Shown: in pieces, positions 40,709-49,828 of the stretch | How positions within the stretch are numbered: position 1 is the stretch's first letter | How the letters are laid out: every line of letters starts with the position of its first letter | Assembly (NCBI RefSeq): GCF_004764705.1 | Contig: NZ_SHLX01000003.1 | Location: 124,001-188,000 of the forward strand | Direction of reading: 5' to 3' | Length of the DNA: 64,000 nt | Origin: Paenibacillus cymbidii | Lineage (GTDB): Bacteria > Bacillota > Bacilli > Paenibacillales > NBRC-103111 | Notes under the pieces: model-generated | Told to the model about the DNA's origin: nothing | Database searches by the model: none | What the model saw: the letters and a program-made list of their open reading frames with translations, nothing else | Made by a program: the position numbers and the translations under genes

Positions 40709-43189
40709 ATGGCAAACGTTCATCTGATCGGAAACGCTCATCTCGACCCGGTGTGGCTTTGGCAGTGGCAGGAAGGTTATGCGGAAATCAAGGCGACGTT
40801 CCGCTCCGCGCTCGACCGGCTGCGGGACTTCCCCGAATTCGTGTTCACATGCGCTTGCGCGGCTTACTACCAATGGGTCGAGGAAAACGAACCTTCCATG
40901 TTCGCGGAAATCCAGTCCCGGGTTCGGGAAGGCAGGTGGGTCATCGTCGGCGGCTGGTGGATTCAGCCGGATTGCAATCTGCCGTCCGGCGAGTCGTTCG
41001 CGCGGCACAGCTTGTATGGCCAAAGGTATTTTGCCGGCAAGTTCGGGGTTACGGCGAAAGTTGGCTACAACGTCGACTCGTTCGGCCATCACGGGATGAT
41101 GCCGCAGCTGCTCAAGAAAAGCGGGATGGACTATTATGTGTTCATGCGCCCGATGCAGCACGAGAAGCAGCTTCCGGCCAATCTGTTCTGGTGGGAATCG
41201 GAAGACGGCAGCCGCGTCCTGACATTCCGTCTCTCGAACGGGTATACGGTCCGCAATGCCGCCAGCCTGCCGGGACATATTTTGAATCATGCGCAAATGG
41301 CCGAAACGGAAGGCGTTCCGTATATGTCGTTCTACGGGGTCGGCAATCACGGCGGCGGACCGACGATTGCCAATTTGCTTGCCATCCGGGAAATGCAGAA
41401 GAGTCGCGACGACATCGCGCTAAGCTCGCCCAACGCTTACTTCGCGGAAGTGTCCGCACTTGATCCCGCCGTTCCCGTTATCAAGGACGAGATGCAAATG
41501 CATGCGGTAGGCTGCTACTCGACCCATTCCGAATCGAAAAAATACAATCGCAAGGCGGAACACCGGCTGCTCAGCGCCGAGAAGCTGTCGAGTATGGCCC
41601 ATCTGCTGCTGGGGCTTCCTTACCCGCGGCAACAGCTGCAGGCGGCCTGGGAGAACGTAATGTTCAACCAGTTTCACGATATAATGGGCGGCTGCAGCAT
41701 CAAAGAGGCGTTCGAGGATGCCCGCGAGGCTTACGGCGAATCGCTGCATCTCGGGGCGAAGGCGCTGAATGCGGCGATGCAGAAACTGTCGTGGAACATC
41801 GGAACGATGAAGCCGCAAATTGCCGCGCTGAACAAAGAGAAGGATTGGCAGCTGTGGGAGCAGGACGATCTCGGCGTCCCGTTCGTCGTGTTCAACCCGC
41901 TGTCTTGGGAAGTCGACGCGCTCGTGCATGCGAACCAGAAGCTGGCCGGCGTCACGGACGATCAGGGGACGGCTTTGCCCATCCAGTCGGTGCGCGCTTC
42001 GCGAACGAACCTGAAGGACATTTGGGACACGCTGTTCCCCGCGCGGGTGCCCGCATTCGGCTACCGGGTATTTTGGATGTACAAGGACAAGGAAGCCGAT
42101 GTCATCCCGCCCGTCGGCATGCTTCGCGCGGAGGCGAACGCGCTGGAAAATGCGTTCGTACGCATCGAGTTCGACGAGCGTCACGGCTATATGACCCGCT
42201 TCTTCGACAAGCGGACGAATACGGAGATGATCGCGTCCGCTGCGGCCATTCCGATCGTGCTTGACGAAACGCACAGCGATACGTGGGGACACGGACTTGA
42301 ACGATACCGCGACGAAATCGGACGTTTTGCGGACGCCACGCTGCAAACGATCGAAACAGGGCCTCTTCGGGCGATGATCCGCGTGATTAGCCGCTTCGGC
42401 TCGTCGTGCCTTCGCCAGGATTTTTCGCTGCGTCACGATTCGCCGGATGTGCAGGTCAAAGTTTCGCTCGACTGGCGCGAGAAGCACCGCATGCTGAAGC
42501 TGTCGTTTCCGGTGCGGGTAAGCGGGCCGAAGGCGGTGTGGGAAATCCCCTACGGCTATATCGAGCGGCCGGTCGACGGCAAGGAAGTTCCCGGCCAGAT
42601 GTGGGTGTATATGAGCGGTCAAGCGGCCGAAGCGGAAGGATTGACGGAAAGCGGTACGATCGGTCTCGGTATTGCCAACGACGCCAAGTACGGCTATGAT
42701 GTGCTTGATAACGATATCCGCATCACCGTCGTGCGCAGCCCTATCTTTGCCGATCATTACGGCGAGCGCGACGAGCTGTCGGAATATATGGATCAAGGCG
42801 TACAGGAGTTTCAGTACGCGATAGTCCCTCACGCCGGCGATTGGCGGGACAGCGGCATGATGCGCAAAGCGAACGAGCTGAACGTACCGCCCTTATCGAT
42901 CTGGGAAACGTACCACGAAGGTCCGCTGCCGCAATCGTTCGAAGGCATCCGCATTTCGGCGGACCATGTCATGGCTGCGGTGCTGAAACGTGCGGAAGAG
43001 GAGGACGGCTGGATCGTTCGCTGCTGCGAAACGGCGGGGAGAAAGGCAGAGGCGCGAATCGAGCTGCCGATGCTCGGACGGGAATGGACGGCGGATTTTG
43101 GCATATGCGAAGTGAAGACCTTCTTCATCCCTGCGGACAGCAGCTTGCCGATCGAAGAGGTCAATCTGGTCGAATACAAGGCGGGGTAA
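40709..43189 (+). CDS. Glycoside hydrolase family 38 alpha-mannosidase
   Basis: An 826-residue cytoplasmic enzyme. ATG 40709 has AGGAGG six bases upstream; the open frame reaches further but without a ribosome site. The GH38 zinc site begins at the N-terminus with HLIGNAHLDPVWLWQWQEGY. The nucleophile region is VGYNVDSFGHHGMMPQLLKKSG, a second His is in FYGVGNHGGGP, and the middle domain has FNQFHDIMGGCSIKEAFEDA. The C-terminal half is the beta-sandwich (GYMTRFFDKRTNTEMIAS). It removes alpha-linked mannose from glycans or oligosaccharides taken up by the cell. An AraC regulator follows after six bases, likely in the same transcript. Confidence 0.93.
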   Translation: MANVHLIGNAHLDPVWLWQWQEGYAEIKATFRSALDRLRDFPEFVFTCACAAYYQWVEENEPSMFAEIQSRVREGRWVIVGGWWIQPDCNLPSGESFARHSLYGQRYFAGKFGVTAKVGYNVDSFGHHGMMPQLLKKSGMDYYVFMRPMQHEKQLPANLFWWESEDGSRVLTFRLSNGYTVRNAASLPGHILNHAQMAETEGVPYMSFYGVGNHGGGPTIANLLAIREMQKSRDDIALSSPNAYFAEVSALDPAVPVIKDEMQMHAVGCYSTHSESKKYNRKAEHRLLSAEKLSSMAHLLLGLPYPRQQLQAAWENVMFNQFHDIMGGCSIKEAFEDAREAYGESLHLGAKALNAAMQKLSWNIGTMKPQIAALNKEKDWQLWEQDDLGVPFVVFNPLSWEVDALVHANQKLAGVTDDQGTALPIQSVRASRTNLKDIWDTLFPARVPAFGYRVFWMYKDKEADVIPPVGMLRAEANALENAFVRIEFDERHGYMTRFFDKRTNTEMIASAAAIPIVLDETHSDTWGHGLERYRDEIGRFADATLQTIETGPLRAMIRVISRFGSSCLRQDFSLRHDSPDVQVKVSLDWREKHRMLKLSFPVRVSGPKAVWEIPYGYIERPVDGKEVPGQMWVYMSGQAAEAEGLTESGTIGLGIANDAKYGYDVLDNDIRITVVRSPIFADHYGERDELSEYMDQGVQEFQYAIVPHAGDWRDSGMMRKANELNVPPLSIWETYHEGPLPQSFEGIRISADHVMAAVLKRAEEEDGWIVRCCETAGRKAEARIELPMLGREWTADFGICEVKTFFIPADSSLPIEEVNLVEYKAG

Positions 43190-43195
43190 CCGGAC

Positions 43196-44080
43196 ATGAG
43201 CGCGCGCAACTGGCAGCAAACCGTACATGCATTGAAACGGCTGACTACTCGGCCGTTTCGTCATAACGATCTGCTCGTAACGGTTGTCGACGCGCTGTTT
43301 GCGAAGCACGGGACGGACTGGATGATGCAGCCGCATCGCCACCCGTGGTATGAATTCAATTATGTAGCCGAAGGCGCCGTTTATACGTCGATCGAAGGTG
43401 TGGAGTTCCGGATCGAGCCGGGGCAGTCGTATTTGATTCCCCCCGGGTGCTCCCACTCCCACCGCAACGCCGATGGGGCGGGAGACGATGGCTTCTGCCT
43501 GCGCTGGCAGTTCGCCGAACTCCCCGCCGCGGATGACGATATGCCGCGAATCGCGTCACAGTTGATCGGCGCCTTCCGCGAGCCCCGCCCTTATGCGCTG
43601 GACAGGCGGCTTTCCGTCCCGTTCCTGCGCATCAGCCGCGCAACAAGCGACTTCGCCGTGCAGGCGGCGTTTGTGCAGTGGCTGAGCCGTTTGTTCGATG
43701 CGTGGTGCGATGTTGGCGCTTCCGCGGCTCCGATCGCTGACGGGCAGGACGCTCTTGTTCAGCAAGTCACGCTGTTTATGGAGGAGTATTTCGCTTCCCC
43801 GTTGAAAGTGCAGGAGCTTGCCGATGCGCTGCATATCAGCTATCGCAGCTTGTCCCGCCGGTTTAAGCGGCAAACCGGCCTGTCGCTGATCGAGAAGCTG
43901 AACGACATCCGCATCTCCCGCGCCAAGAAACTGCTGCAGGAGACGGATATGACGCTGCGGGAAATCGCCGCCGCAACCGGATACGACAACGAATATTATT
44001 TGTCCAACCAATTTCACCGCTATGCGATGACGACACCGGGACAATACAGGAAACGTTCGAGGGGAGAGAGCGGGCGCTAA
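43196..44080 (+). CDS. AraC family transcriptional regulator
   Basis: A 294-residue regulator starting six bases after the mannosidase stop. The N-terminal cupin has HRHPWYEFNYVAEGAVYTSIEG and FRIEPGQSYLIPPGCSHSH, suited for sugar sensing. The C-terminal pair of helix-turn-helices is LKVQELADALHISYRSLSRRFKRQTG and MTLREIAAATGYDNEYYLSNQFHR. Being co-transcribed with the GH38 gene, it likely regulates mannosidase or related glycan-use genes. No transporter genes are nearby, so its regulon must extend elsewhere. Confidence 0.88.
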   Translation: MSARNWQQTVHALKRLTTRPFRHNDLLVTVVDALFAKHGTDWMMQPHRHPWYEFNYVAEGAVYTSIEGVEFRIEPGQSYLIPPGCSHSHRNADGAGDDGFCLRWQFAELPAADDDMPRIASQLIGAFREPRPYALDRRLSVPFLRISRATSDFAVQAAFVQWLSRLFDAWCDVGASAAPIADGQDALVQQVTLFMEEYFASPLKVQELADALHISYRSLSRRFKRQTGLSLIEKLNDIRISRAKKLLQETDMTLREIAAATGYDNEYYLSNQFHRYAMTTPGQYRKRSRGESGR

Positions 44081-44107
44081 GCTTCGGCGGCCCGCTCGTT
44101 CGCCGCT

Positions 44108-45043
44108 TTACAGCCATTCTTTTTTGCGGAACAGCAGGAACATGCCAAGTCCTAGCACAAGCATGCCTGCAAGCACGATGTAATCGCCGCCCGGGAAGTC
44201 TTTGCCGGGCAACGATTCGAAGTTCATGCCGTACACGCCGGTAATGAAGGTCAGCGGCATGAAGATCGTCGTAAGCGCGGTGAAGGTGCGCATGATTTCG
44301 TTCGCGCGGTTGGCGACGGCGGACTGGTACGCTTCGCGCAAGTTCGCCATGAGGTCGCGGAACGTATCGAACGTTTCCGAAATTTTCACCGCGTTTTCGT
44401 AGATGTCGCCGAAATACTTCTGCAATTCCGGACCGATCAGGTGGAGCTCCCGCTTGTGCAGCGCGGCGAGCAGTTCCTTCTGCGGACCGAGCGCCTTCTT
44501 CAGCCACAAAATTTCGCTTCGCAGCCCGATGATTTCGTTCAGGTGCGACTTCTTCGTATGCATGAGGATGTCGACCTCAAGCTTCTCCAGCTTCGCTTCG
44601 ATCCGGTCGCCGACGCTGAAATAGTTGTCGACGACGAGGTCGACGAGGTGATACATGAAATCGTCCGGGGAATTGACTTCCTCTTCCCACAGGATCGGCT
44701 TCAGCGTGCGAATTTCGTTGATTTTCTGCTTCGTGACGGTAAGGATGAAATGGGAGCCGAGAAACATATTGAGCGCGCGCAGAAAAATTTCCTCATCGTC
44801 GAATCGAATGCTGTTGATCACAATAAAATAATGGGAATCGTATAGTTGCAGCTTAGGTCGCTGTTCGTCTTCGGACAAGCAGTCTTCGACAGCCAGTTCG
44901 TCCAGATGGAAGATCGGCTGCAGCACTTCCAAATCTTCGGTTGTCGCATCGATCCAGTAAAAACCTTCTTCCGGCGCGGCGAGTGTTGCAAAAATATCGT
45001 CGACCGTCGTAAATTGTCCATTCTTGACATGACGTACCTTCAT
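44108..45043 (-). CDS. corA: CorA family magnesium/cobalt transporter
   Basis: A 311-residue channel. ATG 45043 follows GAGGAACGG; a longer upstream frame is out of ribosome-site reach. The N-terminal alpha/beta domain starts MKVRHVKNGQFTTVDDIFA, the long stalk helix includes SHLNEIIGLRSEILWLKKAL, and the two C-terminal membrane helices flank the family signature YGMNFE (about 271-276). The C-terminus is basic (FRKKEWL). It forms a pentameric Mg2+ channel. Transcription probably starts about 310 bases upstream, with a long leader holding a small ORF. Confidence 0.92.
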   Translation of the reverse strand: MKVRHVKNGQFTTVDDIFATLAAPEEGFYWIDATTEDLEVLQPIFHLDELAVEDCLSEDEQRPKLQLYDSHYFIVINSIRFDDEEIFLRALNMFLGSHFILTVTKQKINEIRTLKPILWEEEVNSPDDFMYHLVDLVVDNYFSVGDRIEAKLEKLEVDILMHTKKSHLNEIIGLRSEILWLKKALGPQKELLAALHKRELHLIGPELQKYFGDIYENAVKISETFDTFRDLMANLREAYQSAVANRANEIMRTFTALTTIFMPLTFITGVYGMNFESLPGKDFPGGDYIVLAGMLVLGLGMFLLFRKKEWL

Positions 45044-45186
45044 CCGTTCCTCACTCCCCTCGCGGCGCGCGCCGATTGCGGCAACGCGACCTGAATAGGC
45101 ATTCGCGGGAAAGCGGTCCGGTACGCCATGAAAAGGCAAGGCGGCCTCGCGGTCCAAATGGACGGAGCCTGCCGGCCATTCGTCCG

Positions 45187-45315
45187 TTACGGGTGAGGAA
45201 ACGCCCGATCATGTGCGGAATCGGAAGCTTTCGCGGAATGCGATTGCTGACTTGTCGCTTGCGTTTGCCGCAAGCCGTTCACAGGATGCGGAAGACTTCG
45301 CGGGTCTCCGTCCAT
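45187..45315 (-). CDS. Small leader ORF upstream of corA
   Basis: A 42-codon frame from ATG 45315 to TAA with an excellent ribosome site (AAAGGAGGT nine bases upstream). The peptide starts MDGDPRSLPHPVNGLRQTQ and ends RAFPHP; it is rich in Pro, Ser, His and Gln, hydrophilic and without known relatives. It lies between the predicted corA promoter and corA. A real small protein or a regulatory leader peptide are both possible. No M-box consensus was seen in this leader. Confidence 0.4.
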   Translation of the reverse strand: MDGDPRSLPHPVNGLRQTQATSQQSHSAKASDSAHDRAFPHP

Positions 45316-45362
45316 GCAGGCCTACCTCCTTTAAATCCGCGTTATTCATTCAATACTTGTCT

Positions 45363-45391
45363 AGTATAACTCGCGCACAGGGGGACTTCAA
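45363..45391 (-). promoter_or_regulatory. SigA promoter of the corA transcript
   Basis: On the reverse strand TTGAAG (45391-45386) and TATACT (45368-45363), spacer 17. This predicts a leader of about 310 bases before corA. Confidence 0.6.
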
Positions 45392-45510
45392 GATGGTTTG
45401 CCCTGGTGCAAAACTGCCGAAAAGCAGGCGAAGCAAGCGATTGCGCTCTCTTCACCATATGGCGTTTCATTCCGCAACGTGCATGCAAACGAGGCGCTTC
45501 GCGCTGCCAC

Positions 45511-45539
45511 TTGACGGACGCTCCATTTTCCATTACATT
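45511..45539 (+). promoter_or_regulatory. SigA promoter of the S-box metA operon
   Basis: TTGACG (45511-45516) and TACATT (45534-45539), spacer 17, about 25 bases before the riboswitch starts. Confidence 0.7.
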
Positions 45540-45568
45540 TAGAAATAACAATTGCATACGCGAATGGC

Positions 45569-45695
45569 TCTTATCAAGAGTAGGTTGAGGGACTAGCCCG
45601 ATGAGACCCGGCAACCGGCAAACCTGTCGCTTCATGCGGCGGGAGCGCACGGTGCTAATTCTTGCAGAAGCTGCGGCTTCTGAGAGATGAGAGAG
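45569..45695 (+). ncRNA. SAM-I (S-box) riboswitch
   Basis: Conserved blocks appear in order: CTTATCAAGAG, GGTTGAGGGACTAGCCCGATG, then ACCCGGCAACCGGC, GGTGCTAATTCTTGCAG and CTGAGAGATGAGAG. These are the S-box signature of four helices around the SAM pocket. A terminator hairpin follows and the next genes are metA and a cystathionine gamma-synthase. High SAM should favour termination. Confidence 0.96.
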
Positions 45696-45717
45696 GACAT
45701 TGCTCGGTTTGCTATGG

Positions 45718-45747
45718 CCTTTCTTGTCGTGAGAAAGGTTTTTTTGC
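45718..45747 (+). terminator. Expression-platform terminator of the SAM riboswitch
   Basis: CCTTTCT pairs with AGAAAGG around a seven-base loop, followed by a T run before GCG. Confidence 0.85.
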
Positions 45748-45828
45748 GTCCCGGAAACGGGAGCCGGAAGCCTTTTTTACGGCAACATGTCGCGCAGCGG
45801 GTGGATGCCAAGAGGAGGAGTGAAGGTC

Positions 45829-46752
45829 ATGCCGATCAAAGTACCCGATCATTTGCCGGCCAAAGAAGTGCTGTACAAGGAGAATATTTTCGTCATGGAC
45901 GAGACGGTGGCTTTTCATCAGGACATCAGGCCGCTGCGCATCGCCATTCTCAACTTGATGCCGACCAAGGAAACGACGGAAACGCAAATTTTGCGCCTGC
46001 TCGGCAATACGCCGCTGCAGATCGAAATCGTCCTGCTGCATCCGAAGACTCACACATCCAAGAATACGTCGGCCGAACATCTCGCCATGTTCTACAAAAC
46101 GTTCGACGACGTCAAATACGATTATTTCGACGGATTGATTATTACCGGCGCGCCGGTGGAGACGCTGGCGTTCGAGGAAGTCACTTACTGGGAAGAGCTC
46201 AAGCAAATCATGAACTGGAGCCGCACCAACGTAACGTCCACGCTGCATATTTGTTGGGCTGCGCAAGCCGGGCTCTACCATCACTTCGGCGTGCCGAAAT
46301 ACCCGCTCGCGGACAAAATGTTCGGCGTCTTCCCGCACAGCGTGACTCAAGGCAATGTGAAGCTGCTTCGCGGCTTCGACGAACGGTTTTTCGTGCCGCA
46401 ATCGCGCCATACGGAAGTGCGCCGCGCCGACATCGAGAAGGTGGACGCGCTGGAGATCTGGTCCGAATCCGAAGAGTCCGGCGTTTATATCGCGGCGACC
46501 AAGGACGGCCGGCAAATTTTCGTCACCGGGCATTCGGAATACGATCCGTTGACGTTGAAATGGGAATACGACCGCGACGCGAACAAAGGCTTGTGCGTCG
46601 CCATACCGGTCAATTATTACCCGAACGACGACCCGTCGCGGACGCCGGTTTCCACTTGGCGGGCGCATGCCAACCTGTTGTTCTCCAATTGGCTGAACTA
46701 TTATGTGTACCAGGAGACGCCGTACGAATGGAATTTGGGCATGTATATTTGA
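45829..46752 (+). CDS. metA: MetA-type homoserine O-acyltransferase, predicted acetyl-CoA specific
   Basis: A 307-residue enzyme that activates homoserine for methionine synthesis. ATG 45829 has AGGAGG ten bases upstream; an in-frame GTG at 45820 is too close to it. The fold is class I glutamine-amidotransferase-like with catalytic Cys142 ([11 protein letters not shown]) and a His in [10 protein letters not shown]. Residue 111 is Glu (GAPVETLAF). In this family Glu at 111 is linked to acetyl-CoA and Gly to succinyl-CoA, so the product is probably O-acetylhomoserine in spite of the historic succinyltransferase name. It is under the SAM riboswitch and precedes the gamma-synthase gene by 17 bases. 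Confidence 0.94.
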   Translation: MPIKVPDHLPAKEVLYKENIFVMDETVAFHQDIRPLRIAILNLMPTKETTETQILRLLGNTPLQIEIVLLHPKTHTSKNTSAEHLAMFYKTFDDVKYDYFDGLIITGAPVETLAFEEVTYWEELKQIMNWSRTNVTSTLHICWAAQAGLYHHFGVPKYPLADKMFGVFPHSVTQGNVKLLRGFDERFFVPQSRHTEVRRADIEKVDALEIWSESEESGVYIAATKDGRQIFVTGHSEYDPLTLKWEYDRDANKGLCVAIPVNYYPNDDPSRTPVSTWRAHANLLFSNWLNYYVYQETPYEWNLGMYI

Positions 46753-46769
46753 AAGGAGAACAGCAGGAA

Positions 46770-47930
46770 ATGAAAATCGAAAGCCGTTTGGCGCAAATAG
46801 GTTCCATCTCCGAGCCGGTTACCGGCGCGGTCAGTTTTCCGATCTACCAATCGACGGCGTTCCGTCATCCGAAGCTTGGCCAAAGCACCGGCTTTGACTA
46901 CTCCCGGACGAAAAGTCCTACCCGTTCGGTGCTGGAAGCGGCGATCGCCGACCTCGAAAGCGGCGACGCCGGCTTCGCCTGCAGCTCGGGCATGGCGGCG
47001 CTGCAAACGATATTTGCCCTGTTCGGGCAAGGCGATCACCTGCTCGTATCGCTTGATCTGTATGGCGGCACCTACCGCCTGCTGGAGAAAGTCATGACCC
47101 GCTTCGGCGTCACTTCCACCTACGTCGACACGAACGACCTTGACGCGCTGGAAGCAAACCGCAAGCCGAATACGAGGGCGATCGTGATCGAAACGCCGAC
47201 AAATCCGCTTATGATGATTACCGATCTGGCCGAAGTTTGCGGCTGGGCGCGCAAGCACGGGATCCTGTCGATCGTCGACAATACGCTGCTGACGCCGTTC
47301 TTCCAGCGGCCGATCGAGCTTGGCGCGGATATTGTCATTCATAGCGCGACCAAATATTTGGGCGGCCACAACGACGTATTGGCCGGGCTGATCGTGACGA
47401 AGGGCGAAGAGTTGTCCAAAGAGATGGCGTTTCTGCACAATTCGATCGGCGCCGTGCTCGGGCCGCAGGATTCGTGGCTGCTCATGCGCGGCATGAAGAC
47501 GCTGGCGCTGCGAATGGAGCGCCACCAATACAATGCGACGCGCATCGCCGATTGGCTGCTGTCGCATCCGCATGTGGCCGAAGTGTTTTACCCGGCGCAG
47601 CCGCACCATCCGGGGCACGACATCCAGAACCGGCAATCGTCCGGCAATACCGGCATCTTTTCGTTCAAGCTGAAGGACGCCGCTTACGTAGAGCCGATTT
47701 TGCGCCATATCAAGCTGATCGCCTTCGCCGAAAGCCTGGGCGGCGTCGAGTCGCTGATGACATACCCGGCCGTGCAAACGCACGCCGACATCCCGGAGGA
47801 AATCCGCCGACAGGTTGGCGTCGACGACCGGCTGCTGCGCTTCTCCGTTGGCGTCGAACACGTGGACGACTTGATTGCCGATCTTGGAAACGCGATCGAA
47901 CAGGCGTATCGGGAAGTGGCCGGCAGCTAG
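46770..47930 (+). CDS. metI: Cystathionine gamma-synthase / O-acetylhomoserine (thiol)-lyase, MetI-like
   Basis: A 386-residue PLP enzyme of the Cys/Met metabolism family. ATG 46770 has AAAGGAG further upstream and CAGGAA close by. Motifs: YQSTAFRHP, FDYSRTKSPTRSVLEAA, ACSSGMAALQTIFALFGQGDHL, DNTLLTPFFQRPIELGADIVIHSATKYLGGHNDVLAG with the PLP lysine, and FAESLGGVESLMTYPAVQTH. It joins an activated homoserine with cysteine (or sulfide). Position right after metA under the same SAM riboswitch matches B. subtilis metI more than metC, hence the symbol. A terminator closes the operon. Confidence 0.88.
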   Translation: MKIESRLAQIGSISEPVTGAVSFPIYQSTAFRHPKLGQSTGFDYSRTKSPTRSVLEAAIADLESGDAGFACSSGMAALQTIFALFGQGDHLLVSLDLYGGTYRLLEKVMTRFGVTSTYVDTNDLDALEANRKPNTRAIVIETPTNPLMMITDLAEVCGWARKHGILSIVDNTLLTPFFQRPIELGADIVIHSATKYLGGHNDVLAGLIVTKGEELSKEMAFLHNSIGAVLGPQDSWLLMRGMKTLALRMERHQYNATRIADWLLSHPHVAEVFYPAQPHHPGHDIQNRQSSGNTGIFSFKLKDAAYVEPILRHIKLIAFAESLGGVESLMTYPAVQTHADIPEEIRRQVGVDDRLLRFSVGVEHVDDLIADLGNAIEQAYREVAGS

Positions 47931-47946
47931 AAGGCTGCGCTCCGCA

Positions 47947-47984
47947 GCAAGCCGATGAACGGAAGACGTTCGTCGGCTTGTTTC
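47947..47984 (+). terminator. Terminator of the metA-metI operon
   Basis: CAAGCCGATGAAC pairs with GTTCGTCGGCTTG (one mismatch or G-U), followed by TTTCC. Confidence 0.75.
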
Positions 47985-48180
47985 CGTTCTGGGACTTTAC
48001 GGCTATTTATTTGCAAAAATTTTCAGAAAACAGCGAAAGATAGGATTTGTCGACTATGTTTTCCGCTTGTCCATATGCTAGAATATCGTAAGATGTCTGA
48101 AATGCCTGAACGTGCGAGTTCAAAAAGCGGGCGTTTCAGCACCGAGCCTCTAAAAGCGAGTCTGGCATGTTGGGAGGGTC

Positions 48181-49545
48181 ATGATGATTACATACCGGAA
48201 TCAATTGCATTGGCTTGACCGTCTCCGAATGCTTTCGCGCTTGCTGTTGCCGGATAAGGCATTGAAATATTTTCCTCCCGACTTTACGCTTCGCGATCCC
48301 GTCCTTTCCCGCGTCCACCGCATCAGACGCCGCGGCCTCACCTGCGCGCTGCTCATCTTCACCGTCCGTCCGGCGGCTCGCGAATGGCTCGATATGACGC
48401 CGCGGGCGGCGAACGAATGGCGCAGCCTGATTCAGCAGACGCTGATTGCTTGCGTCTCCCGTTATTATCCGGAGCACCAGATCGTAGGCATGAAACGGAT
48501 CGACGATTGCGATGCGGTATTTCTTTCCTTCGAGAACGGCGAACCCGGCCAGGATGAATTGGCACTTGTGGCGCAGCGCATTGCCGGCGGCATGTCGCAT
48601 CGGCTGGCCGAACGGGCGGGCGACGAACGGCTGCTGGTCGAGACCGGAACGTTTCTGCTGGAGCGGGATGCGGCCCACACGATGGCTGCGGTGCAGTCCG
48701 CTTCGCAGTTCGCAAGGGCGGTAGCGGCCAAACGGCTGCCGGTGGAATTCGCCGCGTTGCGGCAGCGGCTGCTGCGCATGCTGGAAGCGGAGGACATCTC
48801 CGTGCTGGCGCAACCGATCATGGACCTGGAGAGCGGCGATATATTCGGCTGGGAACTGCTGACCCGCGGGCCGGCGGGCGGTCCGCTCCATATGCCGGTC
48901 GATCTGTTCCCGTTCGCGGAGCAGGCCGGCGCGCTGCATCGTCTGGAGTATTTGGTCATCCACAAGGCTCTTCGCGAAATTGCCAAACGGCAAATCAAAG
49001 AACAGGTGTTTCTCAACATTACTCCCGTTACGCTGGCCGAACCGAAGCTGCTGGATCGTGTGCTTGACTGGCTGAAGCTGTACCCGGCCATCCATCCCGG
49101 CCAGATCGTGTTCGAAATTACCGAACGCCACGCCATCCGCGACTATACGCAGATGGGCGACATCATTCGCCAGTACCGGGAACACGGATTCCGTTTTGCG
49201 ATCGACGATGCGGGAGCCGGGTATTCCAGCCTGCAATCGATCAGCGAACTGATTCCCGACATGATCAAAATCGACCGTTCGGTCATTCAAAATATCGATC
49301 GCCAGTCCGTCAAACAATCGCTGCTCAAGGCGCTGCTCGATTTTGCCGAGGATATCAATTGTCAAGTAATCGCCGAAGGCGTCGAGACGGAGGAAGAGGC
49401 GGGCGTGCTCGTCTCGCACCGGGTTCGTATCGGACAGGGCTTTTACTTTTCCCGGCCGGAGCCGATCTGTTCCGGATATGGACATACGCATTTTGCCGAC
49501 CTGAAACAAAAAATTATGCAGCTGCGACAGACGAGCAGCGCTTAG
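48181..49545 (+). CDS. EAL-domain protein, putative c-di-GMP phosphodiesterase
   Basis: A 454-residue cytoplasmic protein. ATG 48181 (or 48184) follows GGGAGGG. Residues 1-195 form an N-terminal region of unknown fold with a nucleotide-cyclase-like look but no GGDEF motif. Residues 197-440 are an EAL domain. The signature is GWELLTRGP (EAL becomes ELL, keeping the metal-binding Glu). LNITP, FEITER, IDDAGAGYSS (family DDFGTGYSS), MIKIDRSVI, IAEGVETEEE and GQGFYFSRP follow. The metal and catalytic side chains therefore appear kept, so activity is plausible though the Phe to Ala change in loop 6 is unusual. It would lower c-di-GMP. Confidence 0.88.
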   Translation: MMITYRNQLHWLDRLRMLSRLLLPDKALKYFPPDFTLRDPVLSRVHRIRRRGLTCALLIFTVRPAAREWLDMTPRAANEWRSLIQQTLIACVSRYYPEHQIVGMKRIDDCDAVFLSFENGEPGQDELALVAQRIAGGMSHRLAERAGDERLLVETGTFLLERDAAHTMAAVQSASQFARAVAAKRLPVEFAALRQRLLRMLEAEDISVLAQPIMDLESGDIFGWELLTRGPAGGPLHMPVDLFPFAEQAGALHRLEYLVIHKALREIAKRQIKEQVFLNITPVTLAEPKLLDRVLDWLKLYPAIHPGQIVFEITERHAIRDYTQMGDIIRQYREHGFRFAIDDAGAGYSSLQSISELIPDMIKIDRSVIQNIDRQSVKQSLLKALLDFAEDINCQVIAEGVETEEEAGVLVSHRVRIGQGFYFSRPEPICSGYGHTHFADLKQKIMQLRQTSSA

Positions 49546-49550
49546 CGAAA

Positions 49551-49580
49551 GAAGCCGCTTCGGCAGAGGCGGCTTTTTCT
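49551..49580 (+). terminator. Terminator after the EAL gene
   Basis: AGCCGC pairs with GCGGCT around a TTCGGCAGAG loop, followed by TTTTTCT. Confidence 0.8.
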
Positions 49581-49591
49581 GTTGTTGGAGG

Positions 49592-49616
49592 CAACGAAAA
49601 ATGGCCTATTTCATAA
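49592..49616. repeat. Single-unit fragment of the palindrome family (F)
   Basis: AACGAAAAATGGCCTATTTC is one half of an outer-type unit; no partner units lie at the expected distances. The rest of the 49546-49828 gap shows no gene. Confidence 0.45.
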
Positions 49617-49828
49617 AACAGCGAAGTACCTTGTCAAACTTTGTCGTCTGCGCGCCAATCGGCGGCAGTTCCGCGGAACAGGAGCCGCTGCGACGCATGT
49701 TTTTTGCGCCCAACGCGCGGAGGGAGCGCGCGCTACTTAGCGGTTGCACAGCGGTATTAGTGAATGCGCTGTATTTTGCGAATCACCCCCTTTCGATACA
49801 ATAGCTGTAAAAGAAAGGATGGTGTGAA

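Noticed and set aside
41420-42832. A 470-codon open frame antisense to the GH38 mannosidase
   Set aside because: The mannosidase frame has clear catalytic motifs throughout this stretch; the antisense frame has none.
45044-45391. M-box (Mg2+) riboswitch before corA
   Set aside because: The conserved M-box blocks (such as GTTAGGTGAGGCTCCT and ACGCCAATGGGTC) were looked for and not found in the leader.
49592-49828. Small ORF at 49601-49804 before the SLH gene
   Set aside because: It starts within a palindrome-family fragment, has no ribosome site and no similarity; regarded as non-coding.
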